64,000 nucleotides of DNA, taken from Blastocatellia bacterium. GTDB taxonomy: Bacteria; Acidobacteriota; Blastocatellia; HR10; J050. The notes below the pieces were generated by a model. The model saw only the letters and a program-made list of their open reading frames with translations. It had not been told where the DNA came from and made no database searches. Shown here piece after piece: positions 1 through 11,178 of the stretch; positions within the stretch are counted from its first letter, which is position 1; each line of letters begins with the position of its first letter. The DNA lies in contig JALSQX010000033.1 of assembly GCA_026985075.1 (NCBI GenBank), positions 186,001-250,000 of the forward strand. Reading direction: 5' to 3'. The translations under genes and the position numbers were made by a program.

Positions 1-1801
1 CATAAAGGTCCTCATGCGTTTCATAGAACTTTCGCGCCACCGCCTGAATATCCAACCCGCGTCCGGTGAAAAACTCGAGCACCGGCTCATCACCGATCGT
101 CTGAGGGAGGTCGCGGCTGAAGTTGATGAGCACGGCACTGGCCGGAGTGTTGCCCGGCGAGAGGCCCACCAGACCACGCGGATTGGTGAGCGTCCGTCCA
201 TAATTGAGGCGAATGCGCCCTCCAGCCAGGAGAACGACCTGGAAGGTATTGCTTCCGGGGATCGTACTCCCCACGACATGAACATCGTTCCAGGTGACAA
301 TCAGCCGTTCGGGGTCGTCGGCCAATTTCACATGCACGCTCCCCTGCGCGCTGGGATCGTAATTCTCCCAGAACGCCGCGATCTTAGGCGGCCCTTGTCG
401 AAATCCGAGAAACGACAGCGCCGCCGATGGCCGCGTACTGGGATCACCGCGCCCGAACGTCAAATGGCCGTTGGAGTTGACAAATACGGAATCGACCTCG
501 GTCCCATAAAACTGAAAGGGGAACGGAATGGCTACCTGGAGCGAGTCGTCATCGTCCAGTGGAACCGGCGCCCCGAATTCGGCTTCGAACGCTCGCGGAA
601 TGGCCAGGATATCATACCCTCCCTCGCCCCGAGGAACGAATTCGATCGATCGATTGTGAAGGTCAAAATTTTGCACCAAGGTGCCATCATCTTCGATGAC
701 CGCGATATCCCCAATGTCGGTATTGAGAGACGTGGCGGGGCGAAGAGGCATGGGCGAGGGCTTCCAGTAGGGCCCGTCGTCCACCAATTGCCCGGTATCG
801 CGAATCGGTATCACGCCATCCTCGGAGCCGAGCACGAGGAGGGGGGGATCCGTCGGGACCACAGTGAGACTGACAAACAATCGATTAGGGGGCAACTCGG
901 CGATGGCCACCCAGTGGGTCCCTCCATCGGTCGTCTTGTACACCTTGTTGTCGATGAGATGTGAGTGCACCGGGAAACCAATCGCCGCATAGAGCGTGTG
1001 TTCATCCGATGGATGAAAAGCCAATAGCGGTTGATAGGTTCGTCGCGGGAACACGCCGAGCCCCGGGGGCGTGACGGCCTCCCAGTGTTCGCCGCCATCC
1101 GTTGTTCTGTAAATCCCATGGACCTCGGTCGAGACGTACACGGTACGGGCATCCCGCCGATCAACGAGAATATGCCTCACCGGGGTCACCGGCCACGGGC
1201 CGATGGCTGCCGGAAGTCCCCGATTGACGGCGCGGAAATGTTCGCCGCCATCGTCGCTACGAAACATCCCCTGACCGAGCGCGCCCACGTACACGACGCG
1301 GCCATCGCTGGGAGCGACGCCGATCGCCCAGGGCCGCGCCTGAGGTGGAAGACCTTGACCGCGAGAGTGCCACGTCCACCCACCATCCGAACTGACCTGC
1401 AAGCCCTTCGATGTCCCGATGAAGAGAGCCGCGTCGGATTCGGCGACGGCGAACGTCTCCTCGGGATAGAGGCGCTGCCAATGCTGATGCGCGGCATGCC
1501 ACACGAAGAGACCGTCGTCGGTCGCCACATAATAGAGGTTTTCGTCCTGAGGACTGTGAACCAGTTGATGAATGGAGCCGTTGAACGGCACCCCAGCGAC
1601 TGTCGTGCCGACCTCGTTTTCAGACACAAACCAGGCGAGCGTCCTCCCCTGGTTGACGAGCCATCCCTTTTGCTGACCGGGCACAGCAAAGGAAGTGGTG
1701 ATGATGGAGAGGGTCGCTCCCAGCAGCAGCCATCTCGCGATCGGACGTCCGCTGTTCCGCGCCATCTCCCGTCCACATGAACTCTTCGCTTGACCCATCA
1801 T
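1..1801 (-). CDS. Secreted BNR/Asp-box repeat protein, C-terminus cut by window edge
   Basis: The reading frame is open from an ATG at 1801 to the left window edge, so about 600 residues are visible and the C-terminus is missing. The start follows an AGGAGGTGA ribosome site. An N-terminal hydrophobic stretch (WLLLGATLSIITTSFA) looks like a signal peptide. Next come at least four BNR/Asp-box motifs (SSDGGWTWH, RSDDGGEHF, RTTDGGEHW, KTTDGGTHW), the signature of sialidase-like or Vps10-like beta-propeller blades. Further on, a segment with FQFYGTEVDSVFVNSNGH resembles the nidogen-like (NIDO) regions of acidobacterial secreted proteins. BNR repeats show a propeller fold, not an enzyme activity, and I see no catalytic motif. 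Likely an exported surface or extracellular protein of unknown substrate. Confidence 0.8.
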   Translation of the reverse strand, partial: MMGQAKSSCGREMARNSGRPIARWLLLGATLSIITTSFAVPGQQKGWLVNQGRTLAWFVSENEVGTTVAGVPFNGSIHQLVHSPQDENLYYVATDDGLFVWHAAHQHWQRLYPEETFAVAESDAALFIGTSKGLQVSSDGGWTWHSRGQGLPPQARPWAIGVAPSDGRVVYVGALGQGMFRSDDGGEHFRAVNRGLPAAIGPWPVTPVRHILVDRRDARTVYVSTEVHGIYRTTDGGEHWEAVTPPGLGVFPRRTYQPLLAFHPSDEHTLYAAIGFPVHSHLIDNKVYKTTDGGTHWVAIAELPPNRLFVSLTVVPTDPPLLVLGSEDGVIPIRDTGQLVDDGPYWKPSPMPLRPATSLNTDIGDIAVIEDDGTLVQNFDLHNRSIEFVPRGEGGYDILAIPRAFEAEFGAPVPLDDDDSLQVAIPFPFQFYGTEVDSVFVNSNGHLTFGRGDPSTRPSAALSFLGFRQGPPKIAAFWENYDPSAQGSVHVKLADDPERLIVTWNDVHVVGSTIPGSNTFQVVLLAGGRIRLNYGRTLTNPRGLVGLSPGNTPASAVLINFSRDLPQTIGDEPVLEFFTGRGLDIQAVARKFYETHEDLY

Positions 1802-2274
1802 TCCTCACCTCCTTTGCGCGATGTTGTACCCGCCAATTCAATCACAGGCCGCTGTGGATTTCAAATGAGAAACGAATATTTGCTCATGGTCTCATGGCCC
1901 CGCCGGGCCCGTCGCCGTGCTGATGTTCAAAAAGGAGAGGGAAAAATGGATCTCCGTTGAGGTTCAATGACCTCGCCTGACCGCGATGGCCCTCCAGTCT
2001 CGCTCTGGATGCGCCTTCGGCCCCGATACTGGCGCACTCGATGTGAAGCTTTCCGTCACGAGGAAGCGTGATGTTTTCCTTGGCCCACCGAATGAATCCG
2101 GCGAGGAGGATCGCCCCCGGGAAAATTGGGCACACAATGGGGAGCGGCAGATGAGATCTCCAGAGTCTTCACAAACAGATGAAGCCCCTATTGCACAAAG
2201 TGAGTGAATGTGATAAATGAAGTTGACGCTCGAGGTGAACAGCCATACCTCCTCATGAAGGAGCGAGGCAAGCC
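1802..2274. other. Intergenic region between divergent genes; no convincing gene
   Basis: This 473-base gap separates the minus-strand BNR gene from the plus-strand response regulator, so it must hold two divergent promoters. A weak candidate for the regulator is TTGCAC (2191-2196), 17 bases, TAAATG (2214-2219). A GTG-started minus-strand frame at 1884-2135 (83 codons) has a hydrophobic start and a charged remainder, but no ribosome site and no family I recognise. It could be a gene remnant. Confidence 0.5.
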
Positions 2275-2949
2275 ATGCGAATATTGATCGTCGAAGACGA
2301 TGAGAAAACAGCCTCCTTCATCATACAGGGATTCCGGCAAGCGGGTTTCGCTGTCGATCACGCCGTTGATGGTGAAGACGGGCTTCATTTGGCGACGACC
2401 GTACCTTACGATGTGGCCGTTATTGATATTATGTTGCCCCGATTAGATGGGCTCACCCTCATCGAAGAACTTCGACGGCGAAAGGTTCACACACCGATCA
2501 TTATTCTCAGCGCTAAGCGTGAGGTCGATGACCGGGTTAAGGGCCTTCAAATGGGGAGCGATGATTATTTGACCAAGCCATTTGCCTTCGTCGAGTTGCT
2601 CGTGCGAGTGCAGGCGCTCATCCGGCGGGCCCGTCAAACTTCTGAACCAACGCAGTTATCGGTTGGTGATCTCAGCCTGGATCTGCTCACCCGCGAGGTC
2701 GTGCGAGCGGGGAGGACCATCACCTTACAGCCCCGTGAGTTCGCCCTTCTGGAATATCTCATGCGTCACGCCGGAAGAGTTGTTTCGAAGACGATGATCC
2801 TCGAACATGTCTGGGACTACCATTTCGATCCTCAAACGAATGTGGTTGACGTACTCATCTGTCGGCTGCGCAATAAGATAGATCGGGGATTCGATCAAAA
2901 ACTCATTCACACCATCAGAGGGGTTGGCTATGTTCTTAAGGTTTCTTAA
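2275..2949 (+). CDS. OmpR/CusR-type response regulator
   Basis: This 224-residue protein is a standard OmpR-family DNA-binding response regulator. The receiver domain (about 1-115) has the acidic pocket D8/D9, phospho-acceptor D51 in VIDIMLP, S79 and K101 in the TKPF motif. The C-terminal winged helix (about 125-224) ends with the typical [12 protein letters not shown] and IRGVGYVLK segments. The closest family by eye is the CusR/CopR heavy-metal group, but specificity cannot be read from sequence. The start at 2275 follows an AAGGAGCGAGG ribosome site. The stop lies inside the next gene, the sensor kinase, indicating translational coupling and a cognate pair. A possible target site is the direct repeat upstream of the gene at 4468. 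Confidence 0.93.
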   Translation: MRILIVEDDEKTASFIIQGFRQAGFAVDHAVDGEDGLHLATTVPYDVAVIDIMLPRLDGLTLIEELRRRKVHTPIIILSAKREVDDRVKGLQMGSDDYLTKPFAFVELLVRVQALIRRARQTSEPTQLSVGDLSLDLLTREVVRAGRTITLQPREFALLEYLMRHAGRVVSKTMILEHVWDYHFDPQTNVVDVLICRLRNKIDRGFDQKLIHTIRGVGYVLKVS

Positions 2950-4363
2950 TCGCACGCGGCGCACGATTGGGTTCCGATTGACCATCTGGTATTCCCTCCT
3001 CTTCATTGTGAGTTCGCTGATATTGTTTGGGGTGGTTTACGCCCTCCTCTCCTCATCGCTGCGGCAGCGAGACCGAGAAACGGTACAATTGAAATTGAGT
3101 GAGTACGCCACCGAATATGAACGAGGGGGCCTCGAGGCGGTTAAAAGGAAAATCACCACTGAGAAGAGGCTCGCCAGGCAGAATCCCCTTTTCGTTCGCA
3201 TCGCCGATCCGAATAATCGAACGATCTTTCTCAACATCCCTGATCGATGGGACGACTATGACTGGCACCAACTCGAATCGAGAAAAGTCGAGGCTCCCCG
3301 ACAGTGGATCAATCTTCCTGCAGAAGGCGATGGGATCAGCTTGGAGAGAGAAGATCCCTGCGTGATCGCCTCATTGCGCCTCCCCGATTCTTTCCTTCTT
3401 CAGGTTGGAACGAATCCAGAGATGCGCGAAGAGATCATGGAGCGGTTGGGCAGCATTTTCACCCTCATCGTTATACCCATGCTCCTGCTCGGCTTCACTG
3501 GAGGTGCCTTCTTGGCCTTTCGAGCGCTACAGCCTATCCGCCGTCTCACCCAGACCGTTCGATTCATCATCACGACGGGCCGAGTAGAAGCTCGTGTGCC
3601 TATTCGCCATACCGGTGATGAGCTCGACGAGCTGAGCATTGTGTTCAACAAGATGCTGGACAGAATCGAGACGCTCATTGAGGGGATGCGGTGTTCACTG
3701 GATAATGTCGCTCACGATTTACGAACCCCGATGACCAGATTGAGAGGGATGGCCGAGATGGCGCTACAATCAGATCACACCATCAACGGTTATCGAGAAG
3801 CTTTGGTGGAATGCCTTGAGGAATCGGACTATCTTCTCACCATGCTGAACACTCTGATGGATATTTCCGAAGCAGAGAGGGGGATTATGAGGTTGAATTT
3901 GGCGTCCGTGAACCTCACCCGGGTGATAAGCCAAGTCGTCGAGCTCTATCGTTACGTGGCGGAAGAAAAAGCGATTCATCTCGATGTGAGATGCCCACCG
4001 GAGCTTCACCTGACCGTGGACCGGAATCGAATCCAACAGGTCTTGGCGAACCTCCTGGATAACGCCATCAAATACACCCCTTCGGGAGGCATGGTGGCGG
4101 TTGAGGCTCACTCGGCCCAACACCAAGTGATGATTGTCGTCCGAGATACTGGCGTTGGAATTCCCCCTGAGGAGCTCCCGAAGATTTGGGAGCGCCTTTA
4201 TCGAGGCGATAAGAGTCGCTCCCAGCGGGGCCTCGGACTCGGATTGAGTCTGGTTCGAGCCATCGTCCATGCCCATGGGGGATCGGTCGATGTTCACAGC
4301 GAACCCAATCGGGGATCGCAGTTCATCCTCACTTTCCCCATGAACCCCAATGTGAGCCGGTAA
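2930..4363 (+). CDS. HAMP sensor histidine kinase, partner of the preceding regulator
   Basis: A 477-residue membrane histidine kinase. A transmembrane helix near residues 15-40 and a second near 170-190 flank a periplasmic sensor loop of about 130 residues. A HAMP domain follows, then the H-box [15 protein letters not shown] with phospho-acceptor H262, an N-box ([14 protein letters not shown]), and G-boxes ([19 protein letters not shown]). I chose the ATG at 2930 because AGAGGGG precedes it; a TTG at 2924 is also possible. It overlaps the regulator by 20 bases. CusS-like in layout, but the periplasmic loop has no clear metal-binding cluster, so the ligand is unknown. Confidence 0.92.
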   Translation: MFLRFLNRTRRTIGFRLTIWYSLLFIVSSLILFGVVYALLSSSLRQRDRETVQLKLSEYATEYERGGLEAVKRKITTEKRLARQNPLFVRIADPNNRTIFLNIPDRWDDYDWHQLESRKVEAPRQWINLPAEGDGISLEREDPCVIASLRLPDSFLLQVGTNPEMREEIMERLGSIFTLIVIPMLLLGFTGGAFLAFRALQPIRRLTQTVRFIITTGRVEARVPIRHTGDELDELSIVFNKMLDRIETLIEGMRCSLDNVAHDLRTPMTRLRGMAEMALQSDHTINGYREALVECLEESDYLLTMLNTLMDISEAERGIMRLNLASVNLTRVISQVVELYRYVAEEKAIHLDVRCPPELHLTVDRNRIQQVLANLLDNAIKYTPSGGMVAVEAHSAQHQVMIVVRDTGVGIPPEELPKIWERLYRGDKSRSQRGLGLGLSLVRAIVHAHGGSVDVHSEPNRGSQFILTFPMNPNVSR

Positions 4364-4393
4364 TTTCATCTCGTCCCCAATCCTTTCAAAACT

Positions 4394-4437
4394 GTAATCT
4401 TCCGGAAAGACGCCCGTAATGTTCTTTCCTCTATACT
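4394..4437 (+). promoter_or_regulatory. Candidate OmpR-type direct repeat with -10 element
   Basis: GTAATCTTC at 4394-4402 is repeated as GTAATGTTC at 4416-4424, exactly 22 bases apart. A -10-like TATACT lies at 4432-4437, and no recognisable -35 is present where it should be. OmpR-family regulators often bind direct repeats with 11- or 22-base phasing that replace a weak -35. The position just downstream of such a regulator-kinase pair makes activation of the next gene plausible. This is inference from spacing only. Confidence 0.35.
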
Positions 4438-4467
4438 GACCCCTAGAGAAAAAAGGGGGTAACAACG

Positions 4468-5514
4468 ATGAACCGAAGCAAACATCCTATGAGAGAACGA
4501 ACGCTTGCGCTGAGTGCCATCATGATCGCGTTCAGCCTGGTAACGTATCTGGAGAGGGGGGATAATCACCCGAACGGAAACTCACTCGTCAAAGGAGACG
4601 TCCAGGATCAACGGATCACCATGACATTCCCCCGGAAAGGGATGATCATTCATCCTTACTCCGACCGTCCGGGCTTCCAGGTTGACCGGGTGAGAGCGAA
4701 TGCGGCCGCTGCCCTCCAGAACACACTGTCCGCTCAAGGGAAACGGGCTCAAGGTGATAGCCGTATCAGGGAGACGCGAGCCCGCGCCGTGGAACGAGAT
4801 GATGAGGTCGATGAGGAGGGGCGTTTCACTGAGTCCTTCAACCTTGCCGAGTGCTCCTTCTCTTCGCTGGGTCGCCATCCATATTTCATCTTGGTGCCTG
4901 GCTATCAGCTTACTCTTGAGGGAAAAGAAGAGGGCGAGCGCGTTCGGCTCACAATAGCTGTGTTAGATGAGACGAAAGTGATCGACGGCGTAGAGACCAG
5001 AGTTGTCGAAGAGAGAGAGTTTCGCGATGGTGAGTTGGTCGAAATATCGAGGAATTACTTCGCCATATGTACTCAGACTAACAGTGTGTTTTATTTCGGT
5101 GAAGATGTGGAGCTCTATGAACAGGGGGCGATCAAAAGCCGCCGGGGTTCCTGGCGAGCAGGGCTCAACGGCGCCCACGCGGGACTTTTCATGCCAGGAA
5201 TTGTGTTGCTCGGAGCGAGGTACTTTCAAGAAGTGGCACCGGGTCTGGCCATGGATCGAGCGGAGATCGAGAGTGTAACAGAAGTCCTGGAAACTCCCGT
5301 AGGACGGTTCACTCATGTGTTGGAAATAGAAGAGTCCACCCCCTTAGAGCCAGGTGTTGAGGAAATCAAGTTCTATGCTCCCGGCGTCGGCCTCGTCAAG
5401 GATGGACCGCTCGAGGTGGTCGCCATTCAACGCCCATCTCAAGCTGTGAGGAACAGGAACCCTCTTCAAGAAGAGGAGAACCGGTCAGAACCGAACGGCC
5501 AGGTGGTTCCATGA
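4468..5514 (+). CDS. Conserved exported hypothetical protein
   Basis: A 348-residue protein I cannot assign to a named family. The N-terminus has a short hydrophobic run (ALSAIMIAFSLVTYL), a likely signal peptide or anchor. The first 120 residues are polar and low in conservation-like features. The remainder reads as a compact beta-rich domain with segments such as RNYFAICTQTNSVFYFGEDVE and FMPGIVLLGARYFQEVAPG, the style of an acidobacterial conserved secreted protein. The start follows an AAAAAAGGGGG ribosome site. It lies downstream of the two-component pair and a possible regulator-binding repeat, so it may be a target of that system. Confidence 0.75.
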   Translation: MNRSKHPMRERTLALSAIMIAFSLVTYLERGDNHPNGNSLVKGDVQDQRITMTFPRKGMIIHPYSDRPGFQVDRVRANAAAALQNTLSAQGKRAQGDSRIRETRARAVERDDEVDEEGRFTESFNLAECSFSSLGRHPYFILVPGYQLTLEGKEEGERVRLTIAVLDETKVIDGVETRVVEEREFRDGELVEISRNYFAICTQTNSVFYFGEDVELYEQGAIKSRRGSWRAGLNGAHAGLFMPGIVLLGARYFQEVAPGLAMDRAEIESVTEVLETPVGRFTHVLEIEESTPLEPGVEEIKFYAPGVGLVKDGPLEVVAIQRPSQAVRNRNPLQEEENRSEPNGQVVP

Positions 5515-5585
5515 AGGGATGCCGCCGCTTCAGAAACACGACATTGGTGACCAGGGAACACTCACTGCCTATATGACGATGGAAG

Positions 5586-6953
5586 ATGGGCTTGAGTGAT
5601 CGCTCACAATTGGCGCGGAATGCTATCGTACTTCTCGGCTTCATCCTGATCATTGGGTTAGGCTGGAGCACCGTTTATCGATCAGGTCCTCATACGTTCG
5701 GCGAGACAACATGGGGTTCAAGAGTTCATCGAACAGACTTCACCGTTTATCAGGCTGCGGGACGGGCTGTAGTCGCTGGAACAGACATATACCAAGCCCA
5801 CAACCGACGCCACTGGTACTTCATGTATCTCCCACTCTTCGCCATAGCGATGGTACCATTCGCGCGAATGAACGCGTTTTGGGGCTCTTTGCTATGGTAC
5901 ATATTCTCGCTCGGTATGATGGCCCACGCACTTTCCCTTTCGGTCCGCGTGGCACGAAAGTCTTTCCCCGATAGCCGAATAGGGGAGTTCTGGTTATACA
6001 CGTTGACGGCACTGTTGGTGCTCTGGCCGGCGATGTCCGCCCTGGCCCGAGGACAAGCCGCGATCCTGGTCAGCTATTTAGTCATTGCGAGTGCGTGGTT
6101 CTCTTTACAAGAACGGTATGACTGGGCGGGGTTCTGCCTCGCGGCCAGCATCATCGTAAAGGTTTTTCCAGCACTTCTGCTCGCGTACTTCCTCGTTCTA
6201 CGCAAACTGCGGAGTGTTGCAGTTACCACCGTCTTCCTGGTGCTCTTCCTGTGGATCATTCCCGGTGCCGTGCTGGGGATGCGACAGAATGCGCAATTCC
6301 TTCGTGAGTGGTGGGTCACCATTGCCCTCCCCGCCATGAGACCCGAACAGGCCAGAGAGAACATTCGCTTTTCTCAACTCATCAATCCTTACATTCCAAA
6401 GAATCAATCCCTGCAGGCTCTCTTAATCCGTGAGTTGGCTGACGCCGCTGCTGAGTCTCCTCGTCCTGATCGAGAACGTCTTGCCCGGCGGATGGCCACG
6501 GTGATCGGTATTCTCCTGTTCCTGCTCACCATTTGGGCATCTCCGGGGAGAGGAAAAGACCAGCATGATCAAGACGCCGTCCTCCAGTTCTGTCTCATCA
6601 TTCCCATGATGTTGTTCGTGTCACCAGTATCATGGATGCAAAACTATACATTATTGGCCCTACCATTGGCCGTTGCGCTGTCGGCCGCCAGCCGCACAAC
6701 GCCTCATCCTATGACGTGGATGTTCCGCCTGGCCTTGATCATATACTTTGCGGCCAATCTGATATCGCTCGCCCTGCGCCCCTTTTACGGTCACGGTGCC
6801 TTGTTGTGGGGCGCAATGGTACTTTGGGGTGCTTTTGTCCGGGCCGCGGTCAAAGCCCGACGATCCAGACGGTGGCCCACGGGCGGGCTAATCGCGCATG
6901 GCCGAGACCACTCACAAACACCGTCATCCACTAGACAAGGAGGGTTGCCATGA
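5586..6953 (+). CDS. GT87 / DUF2029 polytopic mannosyltransferase-like protein
   Basis: A 455-residue protein with about ten hydrophobic helices, matching the DUF2029/GT87 family of GT-C membrane glycosyltransferases that use polyprenyl-phosphate sugar donors on the outer face of the inner membrane. The family-typical N-terminal segment TDFTVYQAAGRAVVAGTDIY is present, with acidic residues in the first extracytoplasmic loop where GT-C enzymes place catalytic Asp/Glu. The C-terminus is basic and ends at 6953, overlapping the next start by four bases (ATGA), so the two genes are probably one transcript. Acceptor and sugar cannot be deduced. Confidence 0.82.
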   Translation: MGLSDRSQLARNAIVLLGFILIIGLGWSTVYRSGPHTFGETTWGSRVHRTDFTVYQAAGRAVVAGTDIYQAHNRRHWYFMYLPLFAIAMVPFARMNAFWGSLLWYIFSLGMMAHALSLSVRVARKSFPDSRIGEFWLYTLTALLVLWPAMSALARGQAAILVSYLVIASAWFSLQERYDWAGFCLAASIIVKVFPALLLAYFLVLRKLRSVAVTTVFLVLFLWIIPGAVLGMRQNAQFLREWWVTIALPAMRPEQARENIRFSQLINPYIPKNQSLQALLIRELADAAAESPRPDRERLARRMATVIGILLFLLTIWASPGRGKDQHDQDAVLQFCLIIPMMLFVSPVSWMQNYTLLALPLAVALSAASRTTPHPMTWMFRLALIIYFAANLISLALRPFYGHGALLWGAMVLWGAFVRAAVKARRSRRWPTGGLIAHGRDHSQTPSSTRQGGLP

Positions 6954-8317
6954 CAAGCGAAAGATGGCGGAGCTCACTGCCCCTATTGATGGGCCTTTTG
7001 TTCGCTTGGCCTATACTATCGGTCGCTCATTCCCAGAGGTCGCCAGCACTCACGACCACGCTGCAAGCAAAACGGTTTGTGTTCAAGGGTGCTCCCTTAC
7101 AGTCGGCCTACACGTCCCGCCGGTCAATGGGGCAAGACCACGCGCCCGCAACACCACATCAGCTGTCATCTGGACGTAGATCCGACCAACGCTCCTCCCT
7201 CAATGCTCAGCAAGGACCACGCATAGCGAGCTTGGTGAAAAACCTCGCTTCAAGCTTGGTGAGAAACCTCGCTTCAGGCAGTGACTTTCTTTGGTCATTG
7301 ATTCCGTCGACTCCCCCAGTCCCCCGACTCCTCCGTAGCCTGGCGACCAGACACGGGCGAGTCCCTCCCGAGAGACTCACCGTTGTTCGGCGGGGCGACT
7401 TCGCTCTCAACGAAAGGAGAACGGGTGAGGAGCCCTTGGTCCAACAGCTCATACTTCGTGTCGTGACTTGGAATATCAATCGAGGCGGGCAGTACGAAAA
7501 GATCCTTCGGGCACTCAAACAGGCATTACCCGCCGACATTTATTTGCTTCAGGAAGTGGATTGTCAGGTTCGCCGCACCCACTACCGAAACGTAGCCAAG
7601 GACCTGGCACGACAACTCAAAATGAACTATGCCTTCGGTATCGAGTTTCAGGAACTCGGCGAAGGAAAACCCGGACACCCTGCGCTTCATGGACAAGCCA
7701 CACTCAGTCGCTTCCCCATCAAGCGAGCCCGCGTCCTGCGATTCCGCCACCAACCGAAGAAGTGGTCTCATGACTGGTTCCAGCCTCGCCGGGGTGGACG
7801 CATGGCTCTGGTCACCGAAATCGAAACACCAGCCGGCTCGCTCCTCGTCTACAATACCCATTTAGAAAGCCGGACAAGCGGATTGGGCCGAGCGAGGCAA
7901 CTGCATGAGATCTTCGTAGACATCGGGCGCCAGAACTACAGCGGTCCGGTACTCATCGGCGGTGACCTGAATACGAAGGAGCAGCCTCGATCTCCTGTAC
8001 TCAACCTGGCTCGGCTCTATCGAGCTAAGATCCTTCCCTCCCCAACGAGCATTCCTCTCGCCCATAGACAAAAGTGGCTCGATTGGATTTTGACTCTAGG
8101 AGTCACGCCCATTTCGGCAAGAATCCATACTCAAATTACCGGATCGGATCACAAGCCCCTCTCTGTGGAACTCCAATTGGGAATCAAACTGGACCGATCG
8201 ATGACCCATACGCTCAGACTCCCCCCACATCCGGTTTCATTTGCCACATTGGGAAACACCACTCCCAGAACGATCTCGGATTCCCTCGAAAAACCGAATC
8301 ATGGTCAGTCGCAATAG
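6950..8317 (+). CDS. Secreted endonuclease/exonuclease/phosphatase family protein
   Basis: A 455-residue protein with a signal-peptide-like N-terminus (SLPLLMGLLFAWPILSVAHS). About 140 residues of poorly ordered, Arg/Ser-rich sequence follow, then a C-terminal EEP domain (about 170-425). The EEP metal-site motifs are all visible: WNINRG, LLQEVD, the NTHLES loop, GGDLNT and GSDHKP. Family members are Mg-dependent phosphoesterases acting on nucleic acids, inositol phosphates or sphingolipids. With a GT87 enzyme immediately upstream (4-base overlap), a role in envelope lipid or polyol-phosphate metabolism is possible but unproven. The linker holds a 24-base tandem duplication. Confidence 0.85.
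   Translation: MTSERWRSSLPLLMGLLFAWPILSVAHSQRSPALTTTLQAKRFVFKGAPLQSAYTSRRSMGQDHAPATPHQLSSGRRSDQRSSLNAQQGPRIASLVKNLASSLVRNLASGSDFLWSLIPSTPPVPRLLRSLATRHGRVPPERLTVVRRGDFALNERRTGEEPLVQQLILRVVTWNINRGGQYEKILRALKQALPADIYLLQEVDCQVRRTHYRNVAKDLARQLKMNYAFGIEFQELGEGKPGHPALHGQATLSRFPIKRARVLRFRHQPKKWSHDWFQPRRGGRMALVTEIETPAGSLLVYNTHLESRTSGLGRARQLHEIFVDIGRQNYSGPVLIGGDLNTKEQPRSPVLNLARLYRAKILPSPTSIPLAHRQKWLDWILTLGVTPISARIHTQITGSDHKPLSVELQLGIKLDRSMTHTLRLPPHPVSFATLGNTTPRTISDSLEKPNHGQSQ
7229..7276 (+). repeat. 24-base tandem duplication inside the EEP gene linker
   Basis: Two adjacent 24-base units, 7229-7252 and 7253-7276, differ at one base. Each encodes an octapeptide of the form SLVKNLAS / SLVRNLAS, in frame, in the low-complexity region between signal peptide and catalytic domain. 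Confidence 0.9.
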
Positions 8318-8340
8318 TAACCCCCAATGAGTTTTAACGA

Positions 8341-8839
8341 TCACGTTCGCCACCCCCGGGCTCCGAATGGTCCGGGCCGGTTTGCCATCGCCAGCAGTCC
8401 CACTTCGTGGAGCAATTCTTGAGCGCCGGAGACGAACCGATCCAGAAAGGTATTGACGTGGCGCCCGAGCGTTTCTTCATCCCCTGACGGGCGGCGCATG
8501 TTAAACACATCTTGGGGCAACCAGCGCCACAGCTCCTCGATGAGATTGCGCCCGCGGGGGTAGAGGGAGCATACGCACCAGCTCAATGCGCGGCAACCTG
8601 GCGAGCGTTTTCAAGACATCGGCATGCTGAGTGAATTGACCAAATGAATCCGCCAAGCAGAGGCATGCCGTTGATCCCCACGCATATAGTTCCAAATCCA
8701 GCGGCCTTGACGGGAACCTTTGGAAGTAACAGCTCTCCCCCTGGGGCGCTTCTCCCTCAGGCCTCTGGCGCAGCCGTTTGACCAACTTCTCTTCCCAGTC
8801 AGAGTCATCCCCTTCGGGGACCGGCGTGCTGACGCGCAA
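8341..8839 (-). pseudogene. Decayed IS630-type transposase fragment
   Basis: Two minus-strand frames together give a recognisable C-terminal half of an IS630-family DDE transposase. One frame reads TQHADVLKTLARLPRIELVR (about 8580-8640). After a frameshift near 8575 the other reads NLIEELWRWLPQDVFN and HVNTFLDRFVSGAQ. IS630 transposases typically carry D-N..H...V...L..LPR.ELV.LPPY.P..NLIE.LWRWL at this place. The catalytic Asp of the DN motif reads DS here, and the frame is broken, so it cannot be active. The N-terminal half is absent or unrecognisable. I found no clear terminal inverted repeats or TA duplication. Confidence 0.72.
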
Positions 8840-9051
8840 TCAACCCGGCAGCCCCTCGAGTTCATAGACGTTTGGCCAGTTGTAGTCGGTGTCTTGATTC
8901 CGCCGCCTCGACAACCCCTGTCGAGCCACCCCATCGTCGTCGGTAACCTCTCGGATGACCGCACAACGTTCCCGTACAGCGGGACGGAAATCGCCCGAGG
9001 GGATAAGGAGGGACATTATCTCGCTAAGCGTTCGTGGAGAGCACAAAGAAA
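8840..9051. other. Spacer between transposase remnant and groEL terminator
   Basis: No gene can be supported here. Short frames on both strands lack ribosome sites and known motifs. The segment may include more of the decayed insertion. Confidence 0.4.
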
Positions 9052-9075
9052 AGGGGCTCCCAGGGGGGAGCCCCT
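9052..9075 (-). terminator. Rho-independent terminator after groEL
   Basis: AGGGGCTCCC at 9052-9061 pairs perfectly with GGGAGCCCCT at 9066-9075 around a 4-base loop. Read on the minus strand, the 10-bp stem is followed by TTTTCTTTG. It lies 35 bases past the groEL stop. Confidence 0.88.
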
Positions 9076-9110
9076 CAGATCTGGCGGTTCGGCGGTATAG
9101 CCGGTCGCCT

Positions 9111-10745
<1,635 letters not shown>

Positions 10746-10770
10746 TTACACCTCCTTGACAAGAGTTTGG

Positions 10771-11094
10771 TCACTTGCTCGCAGACTTGGTCTTCTTGGC
10801 CGTCTCGATGACGCCAAGGATCTCATCCTCTCGCAGGATGAGATATTCTTCTCCGTCGATCTTCACTTCGGTCCCCGAGTACTTGCCAAACAGTACCCGG
10901 TCACCGACTTTGACATCCATCTCCAATCGGGTGCCATTGTCCAGGATCTTGCCGTTGCCCACAGCAACGACCTCACCCTGTTGCGGCTTCTCCTTGGCCG
11001 TATCAGGAATGATAATCCCCCCACGAACTTCTTCTTCGGCTTCCAAACGCTTAACAACGACGCGGTCATGTAACGGGCGTATGCTCAGTGCCAT
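10771..11094 (-). CDS. groES: Co-chaperonin GroES (Hsp10)
   Basis: A 107-residue GroES, the heptameric lid of the GroEL cage. It begins [20 protein letters not shown] and has the mobile-loop region [18 protein letters not shown], then [20 protein letters not shown] and [11 protein letters not shown]. The tail KKTKSASK is slightly longer than usual. I chose the ATG at 11094 because AAGGAGGTAGTT precedes it; an upstream in-frame extension to 11193 would run through the promoter. It is the first gene of the groES-groEL operon. Confidence 0.98.
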   Translation of the reverse strand: MALSIRPLHDRVVVKRLEAEEEVRGGIIIPDTAKEKPQQGEVVAVGNGKILDNGTRLEMDVKVGDRVLFGKYSGTEVKIDGEEYLILREDEILGVIETAKKTKSASK

Positions 11095-11149
11095 AACTAC
11101 CTCCTTCGTCTTTGGGATGATGTCGGTTCCAAAATCTGAACCAGGCGCT

Positions 11150-11178
11150 ATTATAATTTCTGAGTCTTGAATTGTCAA
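11150..11178 (-). promoter_or_regulatory. Near-perfect sigma70-type promoter for groES-groEL
   Basis: On the minus strand, TTGACA (11173-11178) and TATAAT (11150-11155) are separated by exactly 17 bases, matching both consensus hexamers. The leader to the groES start is about 50 bases. No CIRCE inverted repeat (TTAGCACTC-N9-GAGTGCTAA) is visible. Confidence 0.88.

Noticed and set aside
14-964. A 316-codon plus-strand frame at the window start
   Set aside because: It is antisense to the BNR-repeat protein, which has four Asp-box motifs, a signal peptide and a ribosome site.
1884-2135. Small minus-strand gene with GTG start
   Set aside because: No ribosome site, no ATG and no recognised family; kept only as a note in the intergenic entry.
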